From Streptomyces sp. SLBN-31 (lineage in GTDB: Bacteria; Actinomycetota; Actinomycetes; Streptomycetales; Streptomycetaceae): DNA of 64,000 nt. The position numbers and the translations under genes are program-made. Shown one piece after another: positions 49,371 to 57,285 of this stretch. The notes under the pieces were generated by a model that had not been told where the DNA came from, ran no database searches, and saw only the letters and a list, made by a program, of their open reading frames with translations. The stretch spans positions 2,294,001-2,358,000 of the forward strand of contig NZ_VFNC01000002.1 in NCBI RefSeq assembly GCF_006715395.1, read 5' to 3'. Positions within the stretch are counted from its first letter, which is position 1; each line of letters opens with the position of its first letter.

Positions 49371-50284
49371 CGCTCCTCAAGGACGACTCGGGCCGGGAAG
49401 GCGCGGACGGCGGGGGCGGCGCGCCGGGCGCGGACGAAGCGTACGTCCCCTCGGAGCGGCGTCTGGACCGGGAGCGTCACAAGCGTGCCCGCGCCCGCCG
49501 TGCGACCGCCATCGCCGCACTGTCCACCCTCCTCACGGCCGTCGTGCTGTACGTGGTCGTCGTCAACGCGCCCGGCTGGCCGCGCACCAAGGAGACCTTC
49601 TTCGACGCGCACTACGCGCGCGAGGCCTTGCCCAAGGTCCTCGAAGGGCTCTGGCTCAACGTCCGGTTGCTGCTCGTCTGCGGCGTGCTGGTGCTGGTCC
49701 TCGGCATGCTGATCGCCATCGCGCGCACTCTGCCCGGGCCGGTGTTCTTCCCGCTGCGGGCGCTCGCGGCCGCATACACGGACTTCTTCCGCGGCCTGCC
49801 GCTGATCATCAACCTGATGATCGTGATCTTCGGCGTACCCGCGCTGCGTCTGCAGGGCGTGACGGTCGATCCGGTGCTGCTCGGCGGTACGGCGCTGACG
49901 CTGACGTACTCCGCTTACGTGGCCGAGGTGTTCCGCGCGGGCATCGAGTCCGTCCATCCCTCGCAGCGGGCCGCGGCCCGCTCGCTGGGCCTGACCAACC
50001 GGCAGGCGCTGCGGTACGTGGTCCTCCCCCAGGCCGTACGCCGTCAGGTGCCACCTCTGCTCAACGACCTTGTGTCCCTCCAGAAGGACACCGGTCTGGT
50101 GTCGATCGGCGGCGCGATCGACGCCGTGCGGGCGGCCGACATCATCGCGCAGCGCAGCATGAACTACACGTCGTACATCGTCGCGGGACTGGTCTTCGTG
50201 GCGCTGACGATCCCCATGACGCGCTTCACGGACTGGGTGACGGCGCGGATGGACCGGCAGCGCGCTCAAGGAGGAGCGATATGA
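49367..50284 (+). CDS. Amino-acid ABC transporter permease (His/Glu/Gln type)
   Basis: 305 residues. A cytoplasmic N-terminal tail of about 45 polar residues precedes five or so membrane helices; TDFFRGLPLIINLMIVIF and the EAA-type loop SVHPSQRAAARSLGLTNRQA are typical of polar-amino-acid permeases. It starts at GTG 49367 within the stop of the binding-protein gene and ends in an ATGA overlap with the ATPase gene. A single permease gene implies a homodimeric channel. Confidence 0.94.
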   Translation: MTLLKDDSGREGADGGGGAPGADEAYVPSERRLDRERHKRARARRATAIAALSTLLTAVVLYVVVVNAPGWPRTKETFFDAHYAREALPKVLEGLWLNVRLLLVCGVLVLVLGMLIAIARTLPGPVFFPLRALAAAYTDFFRGLPLIINLMIVIFGVPALRLQGVTVDPVLLGGTALTLTYSAYVAEVFRAGIESVHPSQRAAARSLGLTNRQALRYVVLPQAVRRQVPPLLNDLVSLQKDTGLVSIGGAIDAVRAADIIAQRSMNYTSYIVAGLVFVALTIPMTRFTDWVTARMDRQRAQGGAI

Positions 50285-51033
50285 GCGACGCCCCCGTGCT
50301 GCGCATGGAGTCCGTGCGCAAGACGTTCGGCGGCTCCGTGGTTCTGCGGGACGTCGACCTGGAGGTCGCCCCCCACACGGTGACCGCTCTGATCGGTGCC
50401 TCGGGTTCGGGCAAGTCGACGCTGCTGCGGTGCGCGAACCTGCTGGAGGAGATCGACGACGGCGCCATCTGGCTCGACGGCGAGGAGATCACGGATCCGC
50501 GCGTCGACCAGGACGCCGTACGGCGCCGTATCGGCGTGGTCTTCCAGGCGTACAACCTGTTTCCGCACATGACCGTGCTGGACAACATCACCCTCGCCCC
50601 GCGGCGCGTCCACGGCGTGTCCCGCGAGGAGGCCGAGGAGCGCGCCGGAGAGCTGCTGGAGCGGCTCGGGCTCAGCGAGAAGGCCCACGCCTACCCGGAC
50701 CGGCTGAGCGGCGGCCAGCAGCAGCGTGTGGCCATCGTGCGTGCCCTCGCCGTGCGGCCCCGGCTGCTGCTGCTCGACGAGATCACCGCCGCGCTCGACC
50801 CGGAGCTCGTCGGCGAGGTGCTCACCGTCGTGCGCGACCTGAAGGGCGACGGGATGACCATGGTGCTGGCGACGCACGAGATGGGCTTCGCCCGGGACGT
50901 CGCCGACCAGGTCTGTTTTCTGGACGGAGGTGTCGTCCTGGAACGAGGTACGGCCGAGCAGATCTTCGGCGACCCGCAGCAGGAACGCACACGGCGTTTC
51001 CTGCGACGCATCGTCGAGGCGGGGCGGCTGTAA
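50281..51033 (+). CDS. Amino-acid ABC transporter ATP-binding protein
   Basis: 250 residues, GlnQ/HisP type. Walker A GASGSGKST, signature LSGGQQQRVAIVRALA, Walker B LLLLDEITAALD (Ile in place of the usual Pro), H-loop ATHEMGFARDVAD, and VFQAYNLFPHMTVLDN in the Q-loop region. Last gene of the three-gene importer, translationally coupled to the permease gene. Confidence 0.96.
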   Translation: MSDAPVLRMESVRKTFGGSVVLRDVDLEVAPHTVTALIGASGSGKSTLLRCANLLEEIDDGAIWLDGEEITDPRVDQDAVRRRIGVVFQAYNLFPHMTVLDNITLAPRRVHGVSREEAEERAGELLERLGLSEKAHAYPDRLSGGQQQRVAIVRALAVRPRLLLLDEITAALDPELVGEVLTVVRDLKGDGMTMVLATHEMGFARDVADQVCFLDGGVVLERGTAEQIFGDPQQERTRRFLRRIVEAGRL

Positions 51034-51059
51034 GCGGCCTGGTAAGGGGCGCCCTCCTG

Positions 51060-51123
51060 GCGAGCGGGAGTTACGCCGGGCGCGATGCCTGCGCCGCGAG
51101 CGGGAGTTACGCCGCGCGCGATG
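51060..51123. repeat. Two-copy direct repeat, 36-bp period
   Basis: A 28-bp unit at 51060-51087 and again at 51096-51123 differs at one base. It fills the convergent gap between the ATPase gene and aroQ. Confidence 0.85.
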
Positions 51124-51124
51124 G

Positions 51125-51598
51125 CTATGCCTCGGCCTGCGCGGGACCCGCCAGTGCCGCCACCCGCTCCACTCCGAAGACATATCCCTGGACACCGCAG
51201 CCGGCGATGACGCCGTCGGCGCGCAGCGACACGTAGGAGTGGTGCCGGAAGGACTCCCGCTTGTGGATGTTGGAGATGTGGACCTCCAGCACGGGCAGTC
51301 CGTCGCAGGTGTTGAGCGCGTCCAGGATCGCCACGGACGTGTGCGAGTAGGCGCCGGGGTTGATGACGATCCCGCAGTGGTTCAGCCGTGCCTCGTGGAT
51401 CCAGTCGACCAGCTCGCCCTCGTGGTTGGACTGCCGGAAGTCCACTCGGCCGCCATGCGCGGCCGCGGCCTTGGCGCACAGGGCCTCCACGTCGGCCAGG
51501 GTGTCCTTGCCGTAGATCTCGGGCTGCCGCTGGCCGAGCAGGTTCAGGTTCGGCCCGTTGAGGATCATGATCGGGGCGTTGGCCAGGGTGCGGGGCAC
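51125..51598 (-). CDS. aroQ: 3-Dehydroquinate dehydratase, type II
   Basis: 157 residues, shikimate pathway. [19 protein letters not shown] carries the catalytic Arg and Tyr, [17 protein letters not shown] and [18 protein letters not shown] the substrate-binding residues. GTG 51598 has GGAGG 4 nt upstream. It is monocistronic; the other aro genes are elsewhere. Confidence 0.97.
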   Translation of the reverse strand: MPRTLANAPIMILNGPNLNLLGQRQPEIYGKDTLADVEALCAKAAAAHGGRVDFRQSNHEGELVDWIHEARLNHCGIVINPGAYSHTSVAILDALNTCDGLPVLEVHISNIHKRESFRHHSYVSLRADGVIAGCGVQGYVFGVERVAALAGPAQAEA

Positions 51599-51694
51599 GG
51601 TTCCTCCGGTCCGGTCGGATAGAGCGATCCACGGGGACCACTGTTCGGACCCGGTCTATCACGGCGCCCCGGCAGCGGGTCTGCGGGGACGTTT

Positions 51695-52795
51695 CTACGG
51701 GTTGATCGCCAGCTCCAAGTAGGCCGCGAACAGCACGAGATGGACGCCTCCCTGCAACGGGGTGGCCCGTCCGGGCACCACCGTCAGGGAGGCCACCACC
51801 ACGGTCAGGGCGAGCAGCACCATGTGGGTGGCGCCGAGTCCGAGCACCAGTGGGCCGGAGAGCCACACCGAAGCCAGGGCGACGGCGGGGATGGTCAGGC
51901 CGATGCTGGCCATGGCCGAGCCGAGCGCGAGGTTCAGGCTGGTCTGCACCCGGTCGCGGCGGGCGGAGCGCAGGGCGGCGATGGTCTCGGGCAGCAGCAC
52001 CAGCAGGGCGATGATCACGCCGACGACGGCATGGGGCAGCCCGGCGGCCTCCACACCGGACTCGATCGTCGGGGACACGCCCTTGGCCAGGCCGACCACG
52101 CCGATCAGCGCGAGGCCGAGGAAACTCAGGCTGATCCACGCGGTGCGGGCGGTGGGTGCGTCGGCGTGGTCGTCGGCGGTGATCACGTCGCCCTGGCGGG
52201 GGATGGGCAGGAAGTAGTCACGGTGGCGCACCGTCTGGGTCGCGACGAACAGGCCGTAGAGGATCAGGGAGGAGATCGCGGCGAAGGTGAGCTGGATGGC
52301 GGAGAACTCCGGGCCGGGCCGGCTGGTGGTGAACGTCGGCAGGACCAGGCTGAGCGTGGCCAGGGTCGCGACGGTCGCGAGGGCGGCGCCGGTGCCCTCG
52401 GGGTTGAACACCGCGGTGCCGTGCCGGAGCGAGGCGACGAGCAGACTGATGCCGACGATGCCGTTGCAGGTGATCATCACGGCCGCGAAGACCGTGTCCC
52501 TGGCCAGGGTCGAGCCCTTGTCGCCGCCGTCTGCCATCAGGGTGACGATGAGGGCGACCTCGATGATCGTGACGGCGACCGCGAGGACGAGGGAGCCGAA
52601 AGGTTCCCCGACCCGGTGGGCGACCACCTCGGCGTGATGGACGGCGGCCAGCACGGCCCCCGCGAGGACCAGCGTCACCAGCGCGACGACCACGCCGGGG
52701 AGGTCACGCCCCCAGGTGAAGATCAGCAGGACGACCGCCAGAACCGGCACGAGAGACGTCCACTGGCTGGTGAGCGACCCGAGCCGAGCGATCAT
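51695..52795 (-). CDS. Calcium/proton or cation/proton antiporter (CaCA family, ChaA-like)
   Basis: 366 residues with ten to eleven helices. The two alpha repeats are GEPFGSLVLAVAVTIIEVAL and the LPETIAALRSARRDRVQTSLNLALGSAMASIG segment (shortened as LPETIAALRSAR and NLALGSAMASIG), each with the key Glu and Gly/Ser/Asn residues of CaCA exchangers. ATG 52795 has GAGGA 8 nt upstream. Function as calcium or sodium/proton exchanger is inferred from family. Confidence 0.9.
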   Translation of the reverse strand: MIARLGSLTSQWTSLVPVLAVVLLIFTWGRDLPGVVVALVTLVLAGAVLAAVHHAEVVAHRVGEPFGSLVLAVAVTIIEVALIVTLMADGGDKGSTLARDTVFAAVMITCNGIVGISLLVASLRHGTAVFNPEGTGAALATVATLATLSLVLPTFTTSRPGPEFSAIQLTFAAISSLILYGLFVATQTVRHRDYFLPIPRQGDVITADDHADAPTARTAWISLSFLGLALIGVVGLAKGVSPTIESGVEAAGLPHAVVGVIIALLVLLPETIAALRSARRDRVQTSLNLALGSAMASIGLTIPAVALASVWLSGPLVLGLGATHMVLLALTVVVASLTVVPGRATPLQGGVHLVLFAAYLELAINP

Positions 52796-52818
52796 GGAGC
52801 GATCCTCGCAGAGGGGCA

Positions 52819-52849
52819 CGGGCCCCGCATTCCGGTGGTACGGGGCCCG
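52819..52849 (-). terminator. Terminator downstream of the ABM-like gene
   Basis: 9-bp perfect stem (52819-52827 with 52841-52849), 13-nt loop, 7 nt after the stop at 52857. Confidence 0.65.
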
Positions 52850-52856
52850 GATCGTG

Positions 52857-53171
52857 TCATGTGAGCTGTGTCATCTCCTGGACGTCGCAGTCGGTGAAGG
52901 ACGGCGGCCGGGTGCACAACGCGGCCATCCGCTCGGCGAACTTGGAGGTCTCGGGGTCGTCGCTGTTGGCCATCGCCTGCTCGTACGAGTCGAACTCGAT
53001 CACCACGAGGTAGCGGCCCGGCCGGTTCCTGTCCTTGAGGACGAGGCGGTGCGTGGGACCGCCGCTGCGGCCCGCGAAGCGTTGGTCCATCTCCTCGCCC
53101 AGCTTCCGCAGTTCCTCGATGCGGTCGGTCTCGAAGTCGATGATCTGTACGAACTTCTCCGGTGCGTCCAC
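52857..53171 (-). CDS. Small protein, ferredoxin-like alpha-beta fold (ABM/NIPSNAP-like)
   Basis: 104 residues. The pattern FVQIIDFETDRIEELRKLG, then RLVLKDRNRPGRYLVVIEFD, then SYEQAMANSDDPETSKFAE matches dimeric alpha-beta barrel proteins (antibiotic biosynthesis monooxygenase-like). No catalytic residue stands out. GTG 53171 is chosen because GGAGG lies 4 nt upstream; GTG 53183 is the longer alternative. Monocistronic between two terminators. Confidence 0.75.
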   Translation of the reverse strand: MDAPEKFVQIIDFETDRIEELRKLGEEMDQRFAGRSGGPTHRLVLKDRNRPGRYLVVIEFDSYEQAMANSDDPETSKFAERMAALCTRPPSFTDCDVQEMTQLT

Positions 53172-53228
53172 GGGTTCCTCCACCGGGCCATGGCTCTCCC
53201 GGGGTGGGATCGCCTGGCAACCAACGAA

Positions 53229-53275
53229 GCACCGGGAGCGATATGTTGCAATTCATCCCGTCTCGCTCCCGGTGC
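53229..53275 (-). terminator. Terminator downstream of terC
   Basis: 13-bp perfect stem (53229-53241 with 53263-53275), 21-nt loop, 25 nt after the terC stop. Confidence 0.8.
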
Positions 53276-53299
53276 TGGTTGTTCCTACGCCGGTCGTCC

Positions 53300-54301
53300 T
53301 CAGACCTGGACGCCGTCCTTCGGAGCGCCTTCGCTCCCGGCCTGCGCCGCCTCGACCGCCGCCTGCTTCTTCGAGGCACGCAGGCTGGTGATCGTGGTGA
53401 CGATCAGGACCGTGCAGATCACACCCAGGGAGACCGGTATGGAGATCTCCGGGACGTGCACGCCGGACTCGTGCAGGGCGTGCAGCACCAGCTTGACGCC
53501 GATGAAGCCGAGGATGATCGACAGGCCGTAGCTGAGGTGGACCAGCTTCCTGAGCAAGCCACCTATGAGGAAGTACAGCTGCCTGAGGCCCATCAGGGCG
53601 AAGGCGTTGGCGGTGAAGACGATGTACGGGTCCTGGGTCAGGCCGAAGATCGCGGGGATCGAGTCGAGGGCGAAGAGGACGTCCGTGGTGCCGATCGCCA
53701 GCATCACGACCAGCATCGGGGTCATGACCCGCTTGCCGTTCTGCTGGATCAACAGCTTGGTGCCGTGGTAGCGGTCGGCCACGCCGAAGCGACGCTCGGC
53801 GGCCTTGAGGAGCTTGTTCTCCTCGAACTCCTCTTCCTCCTCGCCGGCCCGGGCCTCCTGGATGAGCTTCCAGGCGGTCCAGATCAGGAAGGCGCCGAAG
53901 AGGTAGAACACCCACGAGAAGCTGGCGAGGATCGCGGCACCCGCGGCGATGAAGATCGCCCGCAGGACCAGGGCTATGAGGACGCCGATCAGCAGGACCC
54001 GCTGCTGGTACTGCGAGGGCACGGCGAACTTCGCCATGATCAGGACGAAGACGAAGAGGTTGTCGACGCTCAGGGACTTCTCGGTGATGAAGCCCGCGAA
54101 GAACTCGCCGGCGGGCTGTCCGCCCGCGAAGACGAACAGACCGAGTCCGAAGAGCCCGGCGAGGGCGATCCAGACGATCGTCCAGATCCCCGCTTCCTTG
54201 ATCGACACGTCGTGCGGTTTGCGGCCGATGAAGAAGTCGACCGCGATCAGGGCGGCAAGGCCCACGATGGTCAGAACCCACAGGTTCACGGAAACATCCA
54301 C
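53300..54301 (-). CDS. terC: TerC-family membrane protein (Mn export/tellurium resistance)
   Basis: 333 residues, about nine helices. EKSLSVDNLFVFVLIMAKF has the conserved Asp of helix 3, and AIGTTDVLFALDSIPAIFG the second acidic motif. A charged cytoplasmic loop (RAGEEEEEFEENKLLKAAERR, shortened) sits in the middle. TerC/Alx proteins export Mn2+ or help metallate exported proteins. GTG 54301 has GGAGG 4 nt upstream. The 5' leader looks like a Mn riboswitch, which supports a role in manganese homeostasis. TerD-type genes lie just upstream. Confidence 0.93.
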   Translation of the reverse strand: MDVSVNLWVLTIVGLAALIAVDFFIGRKPHDVSIKEAGIWTIVWIALAGLFGLGLFVFAGGQPAGEFFAGFITEKSLSVDNLFVFVLIMAKFAVPSQYQQRVLLIGVLIALVLRAIFIAAGAAILASFSWVFYLFGAFLIWTAWKLIQEARAGEEEEEFEENKLLKAAERRFGVADRYHGTKLLIQQNGKRVMTPMLVVMLAIGTTDVLFALDSIPAIFGLTQDPYIVFTANAFALMGLRQLYFLIGGLLRKLVHLSYGLSIILGFIGVKLVLHALHESGVHVPEISIPVSLGVICTVLIVTTITSLRASKKQAAVEAAQAGSEGAPKDGVQV

Positions 54302-54305
54302 TGCG

Positions 54306-54356
54306 CCTCCGGCAGGACGGAACGGCCAATTACCAGCGTCGTCGCGCTGCCGGAGG
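54306..54356 (-). promoter_or_regulatory. Anti-ribosome-site hairpin of terC leader
   Basis: CCTCCGGCAG (54356-54347 leftward) is perfectly complementary to CTGCCGGAGG (54315-54306), which contains the terC ribosome site. The same upstream strand can instead pair with CGGAGG at 54447-54442. The two pairings exclude each other, the layout of a translational expression platform. Confidence 0.6.
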
Positions 54357-54447
54357 TCTCTTCCACCCACGGTGGGCCGACGCCCCGGGATCCGATCGGA
54401 TCCGTATTGACGGGTACGCCGCAGTCGACAGGGAGTACTCCCCTCCG
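54351..54447 (-). promoter_or_regulatory. Candidate yybP-ykoY (Mn2+) riboswitch
   Basis: Leader of terC on the minus strand. It contains the hallmark GGGGAGTA (54443-54436), a closing stem CGGAGG/CCTCCG (54447-54442 with 54356-54351), an internal hairpin made of two GGATCC segments, and GGTGGAAGAGACC near the 3' side. Family knowledge: this RNA commonly controls TerC/Alx genes. Not confirmed by a covariance search. Confidence 0.55.
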
Positions 54448-54528
54448 TGGGAACAACCGTACCCCAATCACCAAGGAAAGGTAAAGTGATTGGCAAAAGA
54501 AAGGTCAAAGCAGCAGCTCAGAGTCGCT

Positions 54529-56496
54529 TTACGTGTACTTGGTACGGGCTGCCGCCACCAAAGTGAGCACCTGCTGCAGGACCTGGCTCCCGGGCGGTAC
54601 GAGCGCGGGCTCGAACGTCCAGGCGTGGCCGACCCAGGGGTCGGCGAGGTGGTCGTCGGGCACCGGCGTCAGTCGCAGCAGCGAACGCCACAAGGGGTCG
54701 AGCAGGGGCCCGTAGCTCGAGGCCTCCTCCCGGTCCGCGACCATCATCAGGTGGACACCGACGGCGGGGCCCTCGTCCGCGAGGTAGCGCAACTGGTTCA
54801 CGGCCCTGTCGTCGAAGCCGTGCGGGAAGTCGTTGACGATCAGCAGCTGCTCCGCCGTGTCGAAGCCGGGCGGCAGCGCGTCGGGGGCGCCGCCGCGCAC
54901 CGCCATCTGCACCAGGTCGACGCGCTCGGTGAGACGGCCGAGGACGTCCGCCACGCCGGCGGCACCCAGCGCGGGCGGGGCCCCGAGCACACCGGTGCGC
55001 ACCAGCGGTGCGAGAGCCCGCGCGCCCGAGCCCGCCGGGTCCACGACGTGCACGGCGAACTCGCCGGCGGGATAGACGGCCAGCAGACGGGCCGCGAGCG
55101 CGACCGCCGTCTCCATGGCGAGGTGCCCCAGTCCCGCGGCGTCGGCGAACGACTCGTCAAACAGCTCGGAGCGTCCGCTGTCGATCCAAAGACCCCGCTC
55201 CAACGGCAGCCGCACCAGCATCGGGATGCGCAGCAGCCCGCTCTCCGGTAGATGGAGATCGCCCACGCGGACGGCCATCGGGAGCTCCATCGGCACCCGG
55301 TAGCCGTGCCAGACGGGGTTGTCCCAGCGCGCGTACGCGGGCGGCAGCGCGGGCTCGACGACGTCGGCCTCGGCGGAGAGCTGGGCGAGGTCGCGGTCCA
55401 GGGCCGCCCGTGCCTGGTCGACGAGGTGCGCGTGCTTGGCCTGCGCCGCTTCCCGCGCGGCGTCGCCCTGTCCGCCGATCCTGCTGCGCGGGTCGGAAAG
55501 GGCCTGGTCGAGTTCCTTCTCCATCCGGGAGTCGGCGAAGTCGACGGCGCTGCGGTAGGCGGCGGTCGTGCGGGCCAGGTCCTCGAACATGCCCCAGACC
55601 TGGTTGTACAGCCGCTCGTCCATGGACCAGCCGGTCGCGTCGCCGGCGACGGGCTGCGCCGGTTGTCCCGGCGAGGCCGGGGGCGCCGTCGGGACGGGCG
55701 GCGGGGGTGCGGCGGGCCTGCGGCCCGGGTGGCTGTAGTCGATGGGGCCGGAGACGGTGGGCGCGGACGGCTGGGTGAGCGCCGAGGAATCCGGGGGCGT
55801 GAGGCCCTGCGGCACCGTGGGCTGCGCGGCGCCGGACGCGGGCGTGCTCTGCGGGCCGTAGGGAGAGGCGTGCGGTCCCGCTGCCTGCCGCGTACGGTCG
55901 CCGTCCGCGGTCCGCTGCGGGGGTGCCTGGACCGAGCGGGCCAGACTCTGGGCGACCGCCTCGTCGATGTGGCCCGCGAGGTGGTGGGCCTCGGGCAGGC
56001 CCTGGTCGGTGAGGAGTTCGGCGAGACCGCCGGCATATCCCTGCCCGACGGCGCGCACCTTCCAGGCGCCCTGCCGGCGGTAGAGCTCCAGGGCCACGAC
56101 GGCCGACTCGGCGTCCAGACCGGTGATCGTGTAGGTGGCGACCTCGGTGCCGTCGAGCCCGGTGACGGCGACGAAGGGGGCGGCCACGGCGCCGAAGCGG
56201 GCCGGGCCCGCACCGCCCGCCGTGGGCAGCGCGAGCAGCACGTTGACCCGGTGGACGGCCTCCGGCATGGCGTCCAGGTCCACCGCGAGACGGTGGTCCG
56301 CGGCCGCCTGCCGGGAGACCTCAAGGCCCGGCAGGGTCGGCGCACCCGGGTGGGCCACCCATTCGGTGCTCCGCGCCTTGCCGTTTTCGTCGCCGAGCGT
56401 GGCCGAGGCCACGACCGGCGCGCCGGCCGAGACCCGGATCTCGAGTCGGGCCTGGGAGAGCGGGTGGTTCTGCCCCCGCACCAGCTCGGCCGCCAT
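54529..56496 (-). CDS. TerD-domain protein fused to FtsK/HerA-like region
   Basis: 655 residues. Residues 1-180 form a TerD domain (LVRGQNHPLSQARLEIRVSAG, TYTITGLDAESAVVALELYRR, both shortened). A Pro/Ala/Gln-rich linker (about 190-310) and a helical region follow. The C-terminal 270 residues (LRIPMLVRLPLERGLWIDSG, AEQLLIVNDFPHGFDDRAV, GVHLMMVADREEASSYGPLL) look like an FtsK/HerA-type P-loop domain, but without a recognisable Walker A lysine. ATG 56496 has a purine-rich ribosome site. Probably part of the Ter stress-response module with the TerD protein upstream. Confidence 0.82.
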   Translation of the reverse strand: MAAELVRGQNHPLSQARLEIRVSAGAPVVASATLGDENGKARSTEWVAHPGAPTLPGLEVSRQAAADHRLAVDLDAMPEAVHRVNVLLALPTAGGAGPARFGAVAAPFVAVTGLDGTEVATYTITGLDAESAVVALELYRRQGAWKVRAVGQGYAGGLAELLTDQGLPEAHHLAGHIDEAVAQSLARSVQAPPQRTADGDRTRQAAGPHASPYGPQSTPASGAAQPTVPQGLTPPDSSALTQPSAPTVSGPIDYSHPGRRPAAPPPPVPTAPPASPGQPAQPVAGDATGWSMDERLYNQVWGMFEDLARTTAAYRSAVDFADSRMEKELDQALSDPRSRIGGQGDAAREAAQAKHAHLVDQARAALDRDLAQLSAEADVVEPALPPAYARWDNPVWHGYRVPMELPMAVRVGDLHLPESGLLRIPMLVRLPLERGLWIDSGRSELFDESFADAAGLGHLAMETAVALAARLLAVYPAGEFAVHVVDPAGSGARALAPLVRTGVLGAPPALGAAGVADVLGRLTERVDLVQMAVRGGAPDALPPGFDTAEQLLIVNDFPHGFDDRAVNQLRYLADEGPAVGVHLMMVADREEASSYGPLLDPLWRSLLRLTPVPDDHLADPWVGHAWTFEPALVPPGSQVLQQVLTLVAAARTKYT

Positions 56497-56549
56497 CGCC
56501 CTCGTCCCCCTGTGTCGCCGGTGTGCCGTGTGTAGCTCTTCGGGTGGTC

Positions 56550-57128
56550 CTACAGGACCGGCAGGATCGTCGGCATCAGGTCCTGGAAGGTGCGGCCGTT
56601 GGCCGGGGCGCCGATGGCCGTCATCGTCCAGCCCGTGCCCGAGCGGTGCACCTTCGCCATGATCTGGGCCGTGTAGGCACCGCCGCCCGCGAGCGTGTAG
56701 CGGGCCAGTTCCTGGCCGTTGGTCTCGTCGACGAGACGGCAGAAGGCGTTCTGCACCTCCTGGAAGGTCTGTCCCGTGAAGGAGTTCACGGTGAAGACGA
56801 TCTGGTCGATGTGGACCGGGACGCGCGCGAGGTCGACGAGGATCGCCTCGTCGTCGCCGCCCTGGCCGACACCGCCGACGAGGTTGTCGCCGGTGTGGCG
56901 CACGGAGCCGTCGTCGCTCACGAGGTGGCGGAAGAAGACGACGTCCACGGGCTGCTTGTCGGCGAACAGGACGGCCGAGGCGTCCAGGTCGATCTCCCGC
57001 GTACGCGAACCGAACAGGCCGCGCCGGGGAGCCGCCTGCCAGCCGAGACCCATGCGCACCGCGGTCAGGCTGCCCCCGTCGTTCTTCTGCAGACTGATGG
57101 CCTGACCCTTGGTCATGTTGACGGTCAC
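56550..57128 (-). CDS. terD: TerD-family calcium-binding stress protein
   Basis: 192 residues. TKGQAISLQKNDGGSLTAVRM at the N-terminus, DLDASAVLFA, then the calcium-site segment DDGSVRHTGDNLVGGVGQGG with paired Asp/Asn residues. TerD proteins bind Ca2+ and act in tellurite, oxidative and phage-type stress responses. GTG 57128 has AGAGGGG 8 nt upstream; ATG 57116 is an alternative. A TAGGGT hexamer at 57191-57186 may be its -10. 53 bp separate it from the following TerD fusion gene. Confidence 0.92.
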   Translation of the reverse strand: MTVNMTKGQAISLQKNDGGSLTAVRMGLGWQAAPRRGLFGSRTREIDLDASAVLFADKQPVDVVFFRHLVSDDGSVRHTGDNLVGGVGQGGDDEAILVDLARVPVHIDQIVFTVNSFTGQTFQEVQNAFCRLVDETNGQELARYTLAGGGAYTAQIMAKVHRSGTGWTMTAIGAPANGRTFQDLMPTILPVL

Positions 57129-57285
57129 GCGCTGATTCCCCTCTCGAGCTGTCCCCTGTTGCCGCGGAGTCCGCGGTTGAGCAGAACCCTACGCAGGGGG
57201 ACCGACGGTGCCGTACCCCGGCTCCCGCTTTGTGTCGGTCTTGCAACACAGTCGGCGGGCCGGGGCACGGGGTGGACCGGCGAGG

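Noticed and set aside
51667..51687. Possible hairpin terminator after the antiporter gene
   Set aside because: Stem has a bulge and only weak pairing; not convincing enough to list.
54432..54443. GGGAGTACTCCC palindrome considered as a protein operator
   Set aside because: It overlaps the GGGGAGTA hallmark and the closing stem and alternative stem fit an RNA switch better; operator function is not excluded.
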